A DNA stretch of 64,000 bases from Leptospiraceae bacterium. GTDB taxonomy: Bacteria > Spirochaetota > Leptospiria > Leptospirales > Leptospiraceae. Below the pieces are notes generated by a model. It was not told where the DNA came from and did no database searches. It saw only the letters and a program-made list of their open reading frames with translations. The position numbers and the translations under genes were made by a program. Below are positions 27,068-37,800 of this stretch, one piece after another. The DNA lies in the NCBI GenBank assembly GCA_024233835.1, contig JACKPC010000007.1:310001-374000 (forward strand), written 5' to 3'. The stretch's first letter is position 1. Each line of letters begins with the position of its first letter.

Positions 27068-27204
27068 TGTTAAACGTCTTTTTTGAATTTCTAAAAGAGA
27101 TTCCAATATATATACAGGTATATAAGTTTCAAGTCAAAAAATGATCATATTTAAAACTCTCAAATGTTTAATGATTTAATCATTATATAAGATTTTTAGA
27201 ATTT

Positions 27205-28545
27205 TCAAAAACTCCAGCGTACGAAGGTATAAAACATAGACTGGTAATTGGCAAACTCTGCTTCTTCACTTTTTGTTTGAGAGAAAAATGTTTGCAGGCC
27301 ACTATTCCAAATTCCCTTATCGCTTAAATTATACGATACGATAAACCCTAAAAAACCACTTTTATGATGAGGGTCTAAGATTATAAAACTATCCATAGAC
27401 CATAATTGGGAAATTGTATAACCCAGAGAAACTTCCGGTAATACCTTATTTTTTGTGATGATCCTACCGGAAGTTCTGAAAAAACTTGCTTCATCCTGCG
27501 AAGCTGGAAGATAAGACATGGAGACAAGACTTTCATATTCCATATTTTTCCTGAGTGCTTTATCTGAATTTGAATTCCCCGAATTCATAAAGATCTCAAA
27601 ATTAAACCTGTATTTTCCATAAAATGCATAACTATATCCTAATACTCCCTGATGTATTGTTGCCGGTGGTATGGGATTTTCATAGCGATTATAGAAGGGA
27701 TTCTTTTCCGGATCGGATTCTCGCCGACCGAGATAGGCCATGCGAAAAGAAGCATCCCACTTTGTCAGTACCAGGTCATAGCCCCAGACATAAGAGTGAT
27801 AATGAATTCCTCCCAATACAGAATAGTCTATATTATCCCTGCTTACTTTGTAACGAAGCAATATATTTGTATCTTTCAAGGAAAGACTATTTGTTTTATT
27901 CTCAGAGTTCCTCCGGATGGGTGTTATGAGTATTTCCATTAAATCAAGAGCGTTCAAACTTTTTAAGAAATAAAGAGTATCGGTGCCCTGTAAATCTTCC
28001 AGATCCAGAAGAAATGGATTAATAGGTGTAAGCAGATTGATAGGATTTAATAATCTTCCCTGTCCCCAACTTATAACCTGTCTTCCTAATTTTAAGGTAT
28101 AATCTCTTCCGTAATAAGCATAAGATAAACGATGTGTGTCCGTCCGTAGCTTTGTACTATTTATCTGATCATAGCTTTTTTCAAGAGGAAGTAAGCGGTT
28201 TCTTACCCGCATATTCCAATAGCTATCATACAGCGGAAAATCCTTATTCGAACTTATAATGGTATCAAGGTTTTGTAATACTTCCCACTGCATTTTTTCC
28301 GTCCTATATTGAAATCCATAGCGAAGACGGCTGTAAGAGGAAGTAAGAGATTTCTGATTCTCCGCTTCTTTTTCTGTAGTTAAGAATAATTCCCGGAAGA
28401 AACCTTTCATTTCAATTGGATTTGGTTTTTCTTCTGTTACAAGATCTTCTTCATCAAGAATAATTTCCTCTTCGAGTTGGACGGGTTCGGCCAAAAGAAG
28501 AAATGGAAAGGCAAATAAGAATAGCTTAATTAAGTACTTTACCAT
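27205..28545 (-). CDS. Outer membrane beta-barrel, last gene of Lol-like operon
   Basis: 446 residues with a signal peptide (MVKYLIKLFLFAFPFLLLAEP), a short acidic linker (EEEIILDEEDL), then a long series of amphipathic strands and a C-terminal ...YTFVRWSF ending in Phe, as barrels recognised by BamA do. The GRQVISWGQGRLLNPINLLT block resembles a conserved segment of DUF1302/porin-type barrels associated with lipid or hydrophobic transport loci, by eye only. It overlaps the upstream ATPase gene by 20 bases, so it belongs to the ABC operon and is the likely outer membrane end of that system. Confidence 0.72.
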   Translation of the reverse strand: MVKYLIKLFLFAFPFLLLAEPVQLEEEIILDEEDLVTEEKPNPIEMKGFFRELFLTTEKEAENQKSLTSSYSRLRYGFQYRTEKMQWEVLQNLDTIISSNKDFPLYDSYWNMRVRNRLLPLEKSYDQINSTKLRTDTHRLSYAYYGRDYTLKLGRQVISWGQGRLLNPINLLTPINPFLLDLEDLQGTDTLYFLKSLNALDLMEILITPIRRNSENKTNSLSLKDTNILLRYKVSRDNIDYSVLGGIHYHSYVWGYDLVLTKWDASFRMAYLGRRESDPEKNPFYNRYENPIPPATIHQGVLGYSYAFYGKYRFNFEIFMNSGNSNSDKALRKNMEYESLVSMSYLPASQDEASFFRTSGRIITKNKVLPEVSLGYTISQLWSMDSFIILDPHHKSGFLGFIVSYNLSDKGIWNSGLQTFFSQTKSEEAEFANYQSMFYTFVRWSF

Positions 28546-29197
28546 CTTCTAATATTATTAATCGCTTTGCTCTTTTCATTACCCTTTCATCGTGTGTACT
28601 GAACAGGAAAGTTCTCTTCTTCTTTTCGCACATTTCTTGCATAATATCCAGAAGTAATTCCGCATTTTTCCCATCGAGATTTGCAGTTGGTTCGTCTGCC
28701 AGAACAACAGCCGGATCGGAGACCAGAGCACGACATACAGCTACACGTTGTTGCTGTCCACCGGAAATCTGGCGAGGAAATCTGTTTTCAAGTTCAGAGA
28801 GTCCCATTTCATGAAGAAGTTTTTGCGAAATTTCCTTCCTTTCTTTTGGCTTTTTCCCTTGAAGCATAAGAACGTATTCAACATTCTCCAGAACGGTCAA
28901 AACCGGTATCAGGTTATAAGCCTGAAAAACAAATCCTACTTTATTCAGACGAAATTCGCTCAACTGCTTATTTTTCATTGTGCTAAGATCTTCTGAATCT
29001 ACCTCAACTTTTCCTTCTGTCAGGGAATCAAGTCCCCCGATAATATTTAACAAAGTTGTTTTTCCTGATCCGGATGGACCCACGAGTGCGGCAAATTCGG
29101 CTTCCTGTATGCTAAAACTAACACCCCGTAAAGCTTCTACTACATTTTCACCCTGCTTGAACTGCTTCTTTACATTCTCTATCTTTATAATATCCAT
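28526..29197 (-). CDS. LolD/MacB-type ABC ATPase
   Basis: 223 residues. Walker A GPSGSGKTTLLN, signature ISGGQQQRVAVCRAL, Walker B VVLADEPTANLD and the switch His (STHDERV) are all intact. Length and the Q-loop region FVFQAYNLIPVLTVLENVE place it in the LolD/MacB/FtsE group, which energises FtsX-type permeases to move lipoproteins or other substrates from the inner membrane outward, or to drive mechanotransmission. Five bases separate its start from the stop of the preceding permease gene, and it overlaps the barrel gene downstream by 20 bases. Confidence 0.93.
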   Translation of the reverse strand: MDIIKIENVKKQFKQGENVVEALRGVSFSIQEAEFAALVGPSGSGKTTLLNIIGGLDSLTEGKVEVDSEDLSTMKNKQLSEFRLNKVGFVFQAYNLIPVLTVLENVEYVLMLQGKKPKERKEISQKLLHEMGLSELENRFPRQISGGQQQRVAVCRALVSDPAVVLADEPTANLDGKNAELLLDIMQEMCEKKKRTFLFSTHDERVMKRAKRLIILEDGKVLN

Positions 29198-29202
29198 TTC
29201 AT

Positions 29203-30474
29203 TTACCTGTTATAAATTGCTTTTACCGGAACTACCCGTATGGCTTTAATCGCAGGATAAACTCCAGAAATTATCCCGATTACTATAGCCAGAAGCAAGC
29301 TTCCTAATATATCATTTACGCTTAATGTGGGATATATGGTGCTGGAAAACTTACCCATCATTTCGAAACCTTTTGCAAAATTAGAAAGATCTAATCCTTT
29401 GTAAGAATAATATACTGAAACAAGACCTCCTCCTAATATGCCCAGTATAGAACCACCGATACTTAATAGACTGGATTCAAATAAAACCATCCAAAAAATA
29501 AGGGAAGGCGAGGAACCTATGGCCCGTAAAATTCCTATTTCTTTTATCCTCTCAAACACAGACATGGATATGGATTCAAAAAGAACTAAAGCAAAGCCTG
29601 ACATGATAATTATATTGGCAATCCAGCCAAATTGTACAGATACATCCATAAGCCATACCAGAGAGGGTTCGAGGTCTTTATAACTCAAGACCTCAAGAGC
29701 TGAATTTTTTCCGATAAGTTCCAAAAGCTTTCCTTTCATAGCCTGTGCTTTATCTATGGATTCTGTCAAACCCACATAGTAACTTAAATAATCGTCCCTA
29801 CCTGCATATAAGTTGGAAAGATCTTTTCTTGGTAAGAGGACTGTAAATTTGTCTACAGGCTCGGAAGGCGATTGAAAAACTCCCTGTATCCGACAGAGTA
29901 CCGGTTTATAATCACCTTCTTTGTCTGAAAAGGAAAGAACCAGGGTTTCATTTAATTTTACATCATACTTCAAGCTATTTACCTTGCCTATAAGGCAGGG
30001 AATAGTCCCACTTTGCCTATCCTTTTCCGTTTGAGTTTCGAAAAAGTTTCCTTCTATTAACCATTTAGAAAAGTAGCTCACATTTATTTCACTTTTTTCT
30101 TCTATGCCCATTAAGACAACCCCGGTTGAACGGGCTCCTACTTTGAGTAAGCCCTCCCTTTCAAATCGAGCTGAAAAAAAGAGAGTTTGGATTCTTTTAA
30201 ATTCTTCTTCGAGCTCTGTTTGTCTTGTAAAATACATACCGAGTTTTCTTTCTTTTTGATAACCATCAGGACGTATTTGGATATGCCCGAGTCCCGACTG
30301 AATTCCAACCAGGATCATTGAATTATAGTAGCCGTTTATAGAAGCAAGAGTAAATAAAACACCAATCATTCCCACAGCCGCCGTAGACATTACCAGGTAG
30401 GAACGCTTTTTCTGCCTGAGTATATTTCGTAAACCCAGCCTGAAAAGAAGAAGTAGCTTATCCTTCAAATTCAT
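29203..30474 (-). CDS. FtsX/LolC-type ABC permease 2
   Basis: 423 residues. One N-terminal membrane segment (~25-45), a large periplasmic domain (~45-270), then three membrane segments (~280-305, 325-355, 385-415) with FERIKEIGILRAIGSSP between the first two: the MacB-PCD plus FtsX arrangement of LolC/LolE and MacB permeases. GAGGAGG at 30477-30483 precedes the ATG. It pairs with the upstream permease; both differ in sequence, suggesting a LolCE-like heterodimer rather than a homodimer. The start lies nine bases after the previous gene. Confidence 0.87.
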   Translation of the reverse strand: MNLKDKLLLLFRLGLRNILRQKKRSYLVMSTAAVGMIGVLFTLASINGYYNSMILVGIQSGLGHIQIRPDGYQKERKLGMYFTRQTELEEEFKRIQTLFFSARFEREGLLKVGARSTGVVLMGIEEKSEINVSYFSKWLIEGNFFETQTEKDRQSGTIPCLIGKVNSLKYDVKLNETLVLSFSDKEGDYKPVLCRIQGVFQSPSEPVDKFTVLLPRKDLSNLYAGRDDYLSYYVGLTESIDKAQAMKGKLLELIGKNSALEVLSYKDLEPSLVWLMDVSVQFGWIANIIIMSGFALVLFESISMSVFERIKEIGILRAIGSSPSLIFWMVLFESSLLSIGGSILGILGGGLVSVYYSYKGLDLSNFAKGFEMMGKFSSTIYPTLSVNDILGSLLLAIVIGIISGVYPAIKAIRVVPVKAIYNR

Positions 30475-30483
30475 ATTTCCTCC

Positions 30484-31764
30484 TCAGGAATTGATTATCT
30501 CTACAGGATTTAAACGGTAGAGCCTGCGGGTAGCCAATACTGTAAATATAAGGGAAGGGATTAAAAGGCTCAGGACTCCAATCCACATCTCTTTTGGATC
30601 TGCTATAGCTTTCAGTACGGGTAAGAAACCGAGATCTGCATAGGCATCTGCTGTATTTCCTGTAAGGACTATTGGGTGCTTATCCAGATAGTTTGCATAA
30701 AAGATGGCTATGAGATTTCCTAAAAAAATAGCCGGACTTAATATAAGTAATACCTCATATACTATCATCTTTTGAATATCAAAAGGCTTTGTTCCTATGG
30801 CTAATAAACTGCCAAACTCCCGTATTCTTTCCTGTATAGACATCTGTACTGTATTCAATACACCAAAAGCTAAAATCAGAATCAAGAAAGCAATACTCAT
30901 CTCACCCTGAATTTGGTCTAACAAAACAAATTGTAAAATCCCCGGATTCAAATCTTCCCAGTTTAAAGCCACCGGTTCAAAATTTTCCGATTCTTCCCGT
31001 AGTTCTCCCTTTTCTAAAGCAGGCAGGGGATATTGTTTTTTAAGGTTTTGGAATATTAGCTCAGCCTCACGGTGATTTCTAATTCCGAGAGCAAGAGAAG
31101 TGTATCGAGTAATATTTTCCTCCGAGTTATCCGGAGCAAAGAGTTTTTTCGCACTTTTAAGATTTATAAAAACTCTCGAAGTATCCAACTCTGTATCGCT
31201 GGCCTGGAAAATTCCTACCAGCTTTATCTTGATACCGGACATGGAACCATCAAATTGAGAACCGATAAGATAGGCGGAATCTCCTACCTGCATACCGAGG
31301 TTACGGGCAAGTTTATGGCCAATATTTGCCTCATGTTCACTTTCTGTATTCTTATAATATTCTCCTTTTCTTATTTTTTCATGCACGGTGGTAACGAATC
31401 TTTCCTTTTCCGGATTGGCTCCTAATACCGAAACGTATTTGGAATTCTCTTTAAAGTTAATTAAGGCATAGCTAAAAATTCGAGGAGATACTACCTGCAC
31501 TCCTTTTATACTTGAAATTCTATCTATAAGTTTTTCGTCTGTATCCAGGGCCCTTTGTAGAGTCAAACTTTCCAACCAGCCGTTTGCAGCTATCTGTACA
31601 TAACCGGAATGTAGACCAACCACATTCCATATCATAAGTTCATGACTCCCATAAGAAAAAAAACGCAGAAAAGAAATTAAGAAACTACCAATTAGAATTA
31701 AAAAGAAAGTCAAAAGAGTTCGGTGTTTATAACCGAGAACATAGCGGATGGCTGTTTTGAACAT
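30484..31764 (-). CDS. FtsX/LolE-type ABC permease 1
   Basis: 426 residues with the same topology as its neighbour: one N-terminal membrane segment (~12-35), a periplasmic domain (~40-270) and three C-terminal membrane segments (~285-305, 330-360, 390-415). The coupling stretch IQERIREFGSLLAIGTKP between the first two is characteristic of FtsX-family permeases. It follows the LolA-like gene by two bases and precedes permease 2 by nine, so stoichiometric co-expression is expected. Together with the LolD-like ATPase it should form a complete four-TM-by-two ABC complex. Confidence 0.87.
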   Translation of the reverse strand: MFKTAIRYVLGYKHRTLLTFFLILIGSFLISFLRFFSYGSHELMIWNVVGLHSGYVQIAANGWLESLTLQRALDTDEKLIDRISSIKGVQVVSPRIFSYALINFKENSKYVSVLGANPEKERFVTTVHEKIRKGEYYKNTESEHEANIGHKLARNLGMQVGDSAYLIGSQFDGSMSGIKIKLVGIFQASDTELDTSRVFINLKSAKKLFAPDNSEENITRYTSLALGIRNHREAELIFQNLKKQYPLPALEKGELREESENFEPVALNWEDLNPGILQFVLLDQIQGEMSIAFLILILAFGVLNTVQMSIQERIREFGSLLAIGTKPFDIQKMIVYEVLLILSPAIFLGNLIAIFYANYLDKHPIVLTGNTADAYADLGFLPVLKAIADPKEMWIGVLSLLIPSLIFTVLATRRLYRLNPVEIINS

Positions 31765-31766
31765 AA

Positions 31767-32507
31767 CTATTTCCTTAAATTTGCTTTAGAAAATACAGAA
31801 GAATCAATATTCTGATTAAACTTCATATCCTTCAAAATCATAATGGTTCTTGACTTCTCTTTTCCGTTCGCCTTTAAACTTTCCATCTGCATGAGAGAAG
31901 GAATTAATCTGCCATTCATCTTTTTATAAGAAGAAAATTTTTGAATCCTTACCAGATTTTCCCTGTGATCGTAAAACTCCTGTCGAAGCGGCATTAAATC
32001 ACTTTTGCGGATTTTATAGAGAATCTTCTTCCAGGTTACAGGAGCTCCCGGCCTGGGAAGGAGCAAAATTTCGTATATATCCTTATCTTCTTTTTGAATC
32101 GATTGAAAATAGTCCTCCGTGATAGAAGAAGAACGAACCAAATCATCATTACTAAAATCGGATCCCATCCAGGAATCCTGCATTAAGGAACCCTCAACTT
32201 TTATTTCTTTTCCTATAGAGGGTAAATATTGCCAGAGTTCGTTTTTCCATTTTAAAAAAGTGATTCCCCTGTCTTTATCCGGTTTTAAGATGCGGATGAA
32301 TGTTTTTTTCTCTTTACGATTTTCCCAGGATTCTAACTCCATTGTACGCTTAAAACGGGGCTTTTTGATGATAATCTTTATTCGTCCGGAAGAAGATTTC
32401 TCACCCCAGAGAGTAGACTCTAATTTTTTAATGATACCCGTAGCTTTATCTTCAGAAAGAATAGGAGAAGTTAAAAACAGTAGAGATAAAAAAATGAATG
32501 TAAACAT
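31767..32507 (-). CDS. LolA-like outer membrane lipoprotein-sorting protein
   Basis: 246 residues with a signal peptide (MFTFIFLSLLFLTSPILS). The mature part matches the LolA/LolB-like fold used by periplasmic lipid carriers: RIKIIIKKPRFKRTMELESW, then LKWKNELWQYLPSIGKEIKV and SWMGSDFSNDDLV, a set typical of 'outer membrane lipoprotein-sorting protein' (COG2834-like) families that accompany RND or FtsX transporters. No lipobox Cys is seen, so it is probably a soluble carrier. It has a near-perfect ribosome site TAAGGAGGT just upstream and heads the five-gene operon. Cargo is unknown: lipoprotein or lipid. Confidence 0.8.
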   Translation of the reverse strand: MFTFIFLSLLFLTSPILSEDKATGIIKKLESTLWGEKSSSGRIKIIIKKPRFKRTMELESWENRKEKKTFIRILKPDKDRGITFLKWKNELWQYLPSIGKEIKVEGSLMQDSWMGSDFSNDDLVRSSSITEDYFQSIQKEDKDIYEILLLPRPGAPVTWKKILYKIRKSDLMPLRQEFYDHRENLVRIQKFSSYKKMNGRLIPSLMQMESLKANGKEKSRTIMILKDMKFNQNIDSSVFSKANLRK

Positions 32508-32523
32508 AAGACCTCCTTACCCT

Positions 32524-32551
32524 AAGTTAACATACAAAAGGAAGAGGTCAA
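32524..32551 (-). promoter_or_regulatory. Candidate promoter and strong RBS of Lol-like operon
   Basis: On the minus strand TTGACC (32551-32546) and TAACTT (32529-32524) are separated by 16 bases. The anti-SD complement TAAGGAGGT (32519-32511) follows, three bases before the ATG at 32507. The -35 is good, the -10 weak. If used, the leader would be very short. Confidence 0.35.
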
Positions 32552-32598
32552 ATGTTTTTCTTAAAAAAAAGAGCAGATAAAAGTTCACTATTCTTATG

Positions 32599-34728
32599 CT
32601 AATTTTTCGTATACGAGTATACAATGTGTAACCAGCGGGTACCGCTTGGACCAAAGCGTACTTTATAAATACCGCCGGAAGCTGCGTTTTCATAGAATCC
32701 TTTTCCTGTCCAGGGATGATGGTAAGTGTCCAGCATTTTAAATCCATCTGTAGGATGTTTAATAGCAAGAAAGGTGTGGCTTGCCGTGTTCACATCCGGG
32801 CCATCGCGTAAGAAGAATATCTGCTTTTCAGATGAATTAGCATAATCTAATAATGCAGCGTCTGTATTATAACCTTCTTCATACCTATACTTGTCCCAGG
32901 AATTATAATAGATTTCATTTAAAAAGCCCTTCACCAGTTCGGTTCCTTTTAAAACCCAGTTAAAAGTCTGCCCCCCTGAGTCGGTGATAATATAGCCCTT
33001 ATCAACTCCGTAGATATAAAATTCTGCAAAGCCAGGAGGAAGGTTTAATATTCTTTCAGGATATATCTTAGAATAGGCTTTTAAATACAGGTATCTTACA
33101 ATAGAAGTGCAGAGCTCTGAAGCGGCAAGAGCTGCATTTTGTTCTACAAATTTTTGTCGTTTATTTAAATCCTGAATCAGGGAAGGATGTGTCTGTACGA
33201 GTTCAATGGCTCTCAGTACCTCAGATGTAAGCCCTTCTCCGGCTTTCTGTCCATATTCTAGGTTTGCATTAGCATATAATTTCTGTATGTCCTCAAGACG
33301 AAAAGCTCTATAATTATAAAAACCTGAAACTTCAGATGATAGACTATAGCCGGGCTTGTAAGCTACTGCTCGAAGATGAAGAGTTTTATCAAATACAATG
33401 GGGGAAATATAGAGCAGACTTTCGCCGGGTTTAGGTTCAGTTCCATCCAAAGTATAGTATATCTGAGATCCGCTTTCTATATCAATGAACTGTATTTCTC
33501 CGGGTACATCATAGTCGCCGGCCGGGGGAAAAAGCACAGGTTGCGAGAGTGTACCTTCTATCACATAGTTTCTAATGACTGTAGAAGAACAATTTTGTGT
33601 ATTCTTATAACAAGCCATTGCCCTGAGGGTAAGACTATTTGAGATTTCTATAGCCTCCCTATATAGATACTCCGCTTGAATCCGGGGAAGATTAGAGTTT
33701 GTAGTATAATATACGTCGACATCGTCTTCCACTACATTTATTAAAATTACTTGCTTTCCTGTATAAGTACCCTCAGACAAGCTAAGTTTAGGCTCATCCG
33801 GAACTTTTAAAATAAATCTGAAATCTTTGACTTTTGAAATCTCATCTTCAGTAAAAGCAATGGCCCGTATATAATAGTTTTGATTTAAGTATATTTCATT
33901 GCTGTTGTTTTCATACTGACTATTCGGATCAATTAAAATACCCTGTTCTCTCGTGGGTTCCGTTCCATCTAGAGTATAACGTACAGAAGCAGAGCTTACA
34001 GGCGGGCTAATAAAAAGTAGTTTAGACTCCTTATATTCTCCTTCTTTTAGACTGAATACAGGTTGTGGTAATTCTTTCACGAAAGAATACAATTCTTCTT
34101 TTATCGAGGAAATACTTCCGGGATTATTTTCAAAATACGCCACAGCCGAAACAAGAGTATTCGATTCTACAAATATAGACTCTCCCTTATAAATGATTCC
34201 ATTTTCCATATCCGGCTTTACAGATCCAAAGCTGTAGCGAATTATCGCTCCTTCTGTTGGAGACTCAAATCTAAGATTCTGAGCTTTTAGAAAAGTTCCG
34301 CCCGGAGGGTACATTACAGGACTAAGAACTTTATTGCGAACCGAATACGTTTTCTGTAAAGTTTCGGTTCTATGCCCATTTATATTTAGGTAGGCTTTTA
34401 AAACATAGATTATAGAGTTAGATGGCTTTAATTTTATAGCTTGTGAATATTCAATAAAATCTTCCGCATCTTCTTTATATACCGAATATACTTTTTGTAG
34501 TTTATAGAAAATTTTTCCATTCTCTGTACCATCAGAATTAATTCGGAGGCTAAGTTCTTGCTCTCCATAATAAGTTCCCCCCTCCAGGGAAAAAGAAAGC
34601 GGACTTTCAGGTATCAAAGCCTTTATAGCAGTCGGGTTTTGTAAAACAACAAAAGGTTTGTTTTCAGTTTTATGACAGCTTAAGGAGATAAGCAAAATAA
34701 AAAATAGTATTTTTCGAACTTGAAACAT
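32599..34728 (-). CDS. Lipoprotein with chitobiase-type beta repeats
   Basis: About 709 residues from ATG 34728, chosen because AAGGA (34740-34736) is seven bases upstream; in-frame starts at 34734 and 34773 are less well placed. The lipobox LISLSC follows a short hydrophobic stretch. Residues ~30-480 carry at least five repeats of the chitobiase/beta-hexosaminidase C-terminal type, e.g. VRYTLDGTEPTREQG and IYYTLDGTEPKPGES, which are immunoglobulin-like stalk domains. The C-terminal ~230 residues form a separate domain (WVLKGTELVKGFLNEIYY; DTYHHPWTGKGFY) that I do not recognise; its conserved-looking His/Asp/Trp residues could be catalytic. It probably extends from the outer membrane. It precedes the Lol-like operon by 91 bases. 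Confidence 0.75.
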   Translation of the reverse strand: MFQVRKILFFILLISLSCHKTENKPFVVLQNPTAIKALIPESPLSFSLEGGTYYGEQELSLRINSDGTENGKIFYKLQKVYSVYKEDAEDFIEYSQAIKLKPSNSIIYVLKAYLNINGHRTETLQKTYSVRNKVLSPVMYPPGGTFLKAQNLRFESPTEGAIIRYSFGSVKPDMENGIIYKGESIFVESNTLVSAVAYFENNPGSISSIKEELYSFVKELPQPVFSLKEGEYKESKLLFISPPVSSASVRYTLDGTEPTREQGILIDPNSQYENNSNEIYLNQNYYIRAIAFTEDEISKVKDFRFILKVPDEPKLSLSEGTYTGKQVILINVVEDDVDVYYTTNSNLPRIQAEYLYREAIEISNSLTLRAMACYKNTQNCSSTVIRNYVIEGTLSQPVLFPPAGDYDVPGEIQFIDIESGSQIYYTLDGTEPKPGESLLYISPIVFDKTLHLRAVAYKPGYSLSSEVSGFYNYRAFRLEDIQKLYANANLEYGQKAGEGLTSEVLRAIELVQTHPSLIQDLNKRQKFVEQNAALAASELCTSIVRYLYLKAYSKIYPERILNLPPGFAEFYIYGVDKGYIITDSGGQTFNWVLKGTELVKGFLNEIYYNSWDKYRYEEGYNTDAALLDYANSSEKQIFFLRDGPDVNTASHTFLAIKHPTDGFKMLDTYHHPWTGKGFYENAASGGIYKVRFGPSGTRWLHIVYSYTKN

Positions 34729-34860
34729 TTTCATATCCTTTTTTATAAGATGGGAAAACGTTTCTTCTATCAAGAGAAGAGTTCAAGAAATTTTTCTATT
34801 CTTTCTATTTTGCTATATTCTTTTTTTTAAATATTTAGGCAAAAAATCCACTTTACTTTT

Positions 34861-37800
34861 TCAGTTCCTCTGTTTCTTAGAATATACTTCGAGTAAACTC
34901 ATAATTCCGCTATCAGCACCAACTTCAGTAGCTAACTGAAGAGCATTCTTTCCTGAGGCGTCTCGTGTTTTAACTCTCGCTCCTGCGTGTAATAGAAGTT
35001 TCACCAGATCCCTTTTCTTATTATGAACAGCCCACATGAGTGGTGTCCATCTATTACTAATTCCCCAATTATCCCGACTTTGAATATTCGCATCCGCTTT
35101 ATTGTCTATTAAAAGCCTTGCTATTTCAAAGTTAGAATGTTTCACAGCAATCAATAATGGAGTATTTCGATAAATATCTTCCACCTGTATTTCAGATCCT
35201 TTTAATACTAAATACTTAGCTATATCTTCTTTATTCGATTCAAGAGCATAGAACAATGCAGTTCTACCCTGTTCATCCTCTTCTCGAATGCTGGCTCCAT
35301 AATCTAATAAAAGGCGAACAAATGAAAGTGAATTTTCGCTGGCAAACATTAAAGGGGTTTGTTTATGTTTGTTTTCAGGAGAAGGATACCTTTGAAAACT
35401 TGAAAAACGTTTTAGAAGCAATTTTAAGATTACCGGGTCATGTCCGCTTGCAGCAATATGCAAGGCCGTATTTCCTTCAGCATCTTCTTCAAAAGGTAAA
35501 ACTCCGGAATTTAACAAATGCTGCACTGTTTTTACATTTCCACTGATACTGGCAAAATGTAGGGGAGTATATCCGGAATATTTTGAGTGGTTTCCAGGCA
35601 CCTGTCGATTAACACTACTCCCCTTTTCTATAAGAAGCGCAACTGTCTTTTCATGTCCATTGAGACAGGCATAATGCAGGGCAGACATACCCGTAAAAGG
35701 ATTCAAACGTTCCCTCGAAGCTCCCTTAGAAAGTAAAAGCTGTAAAATTTCTTCTTTTCCTAATTTAGCTGCCAACATTAAAGGAGTGAATCCTTCCGAG
35801 TCTCTTCTGTCAGGATTAGCTTCTTTTTCCAACAGTCTTTTAACCAAATTTTTACTTCCTCGTTTTACAGCTACATGTAAAGGGGAGCCATACAGACTCA
35901 GGTAATTTATATCCACACCTTTTTCTATAAGTAAATCAATAACCTCATCTCCTGAATACAGGATAGCGGCCTGTAAAGGAGTCATCCCTGCTCGATTGGA
36001 ACGAAAATAAAATGCTCCTCTTTTAATTAATTCTATAGCAGAAGCATCTGCTTTATTCAAAAGAGCATACAATAATGCCGTATTTTCTCTATCGGAATAA
36101 TTCCTTTCTTCTTTTTCTGCTCCCGCATCTAACAAAAATTTTACAATCTTTCCATTATCAGAAACAGAAGCCGCTCTCATAAGTATTGTCATAGAAGATG
36201 GATCTCTTTCATTTAGTATATCTGTTGAAAAATGCTTTACAAACCCTTCAAAGTTTGCTGCACGGGCATAAAGAAACATCCACATTTTTTTATCGACTTC
36301 TTCTTTTTCATACTCTTGATGAAAGCTCAGGATCTTTTGCAGAAACGCTTTTGGAATATCTTTTTGTTGGTATATAAGAGAAAATAGGTTATCTCCTTCT
36401 TTGTTTGTAATATAAGGAGATGCACCCTTCTCTAATAAGTAAAAACAGCTATCATATTCGCCCTGCAATAAGGCAAGTTGCAAAGGAGTATATCCATATT
36501 TATCCTGTATATCTAAATTGGAATAGCCTGAGCTCAACAAACGTAACATTTCTTCTCCCCTTAAAGATGCATAATGCAAAGGGAGCCTTCCTTCTAAATC
36601 CGGCATCTCTAAAAGTTTGGGTTCTCTACGGATTAAGGTTTCCACAAGTTCTTTATTTCCATTCTCCAAAGATAGGTGCAATAGGGTCTTGCCATCTTCA
36701 TTAGTCTCTGTATAAGTTTCCAAAAACGAAGAACTTAAAAAAGACTGATAAACAGAATCACCCAATTTGTGTTCAAGAACGTATAGAAATAAGCGGTTCA
36801 TTAAAGGTTTTAAATAGGGTGAAAGATTTTCATCTTTCAATAATGCTTCAATCGAGGTAGCAGAAGCGTTTTCAAAGAAAACTTTCAGAAAAGAATTCTC
36901 TTTAATCTGAATATTATTTCTAACTAAAATAGAAATAGCTTTTTCATCTCCTTCCTCCGCTGCCAGAAATAAGGGTGATTTGTTCCTCAGATTTGTTTTA
37001 TTTTGTAAATCCTTATCTTCAGCTAAATACTCCATTACCAAGTATTTCTTCTTTAAAATTGCGCAACCGAGTAGTGTTTCATTTCCACAAAATACAGTCG
37101 AGTTCTTCCAGTCTAGTATATGGACTTTAATAAAAGACATATCTTCCTTCTCTATCGCTTCTTCCATTCTCTCTTTATCTATATGCTTTTGAATAAGTTT
37201 TGCAATATCTTCATATTCCTTATTCTTCATGAGAGAAGAACAACTTTTGGAATGGGAATTATGACTATCATAGTCTATACCTAAATTCAGATAAAGAGAA
37301 ACAAGTTGAGTATGTTTGTGTTGACAGGCAATATATAAGGCATTTTCTCCTTTTGCATTCGAATAATGAAGAGAGGCTCCCTTATCAAGTAACTTTTGAA
37401 CCAGTTTGATATCTCCAAGCCTTGAAGCCAAAAGCAACATTTCACTTCCCTCTTTGTCGGAAAATAAAGAATCCGAAAGCTCATGTTGAAGAATAAAGTT
37501 TATTATATTTGTGCTTCCCTCTGCAATGGCTATTTTCAAAAGTGAATCTTTTCCATTTTCTCGGTAAGATAGCATATCTTCAGAAATTAAACTTTTTTGA
37601 AAACAGGGAAGATTGTTAGCCTTGATACAGGAATATAAAGCTTTATAGGGATTGTTGGCTCCATAACGATTCAAAAGACGAATCATTTCCTTATTCCCGG
37701 ATTCTACTGCATACAACATAGCTGACTTACCTTCTCCATCTAAAAGAGATAACTTAGCCTGATTATCCAGAAGCAATTTAGCTATTTCTATTTGTTCAAA

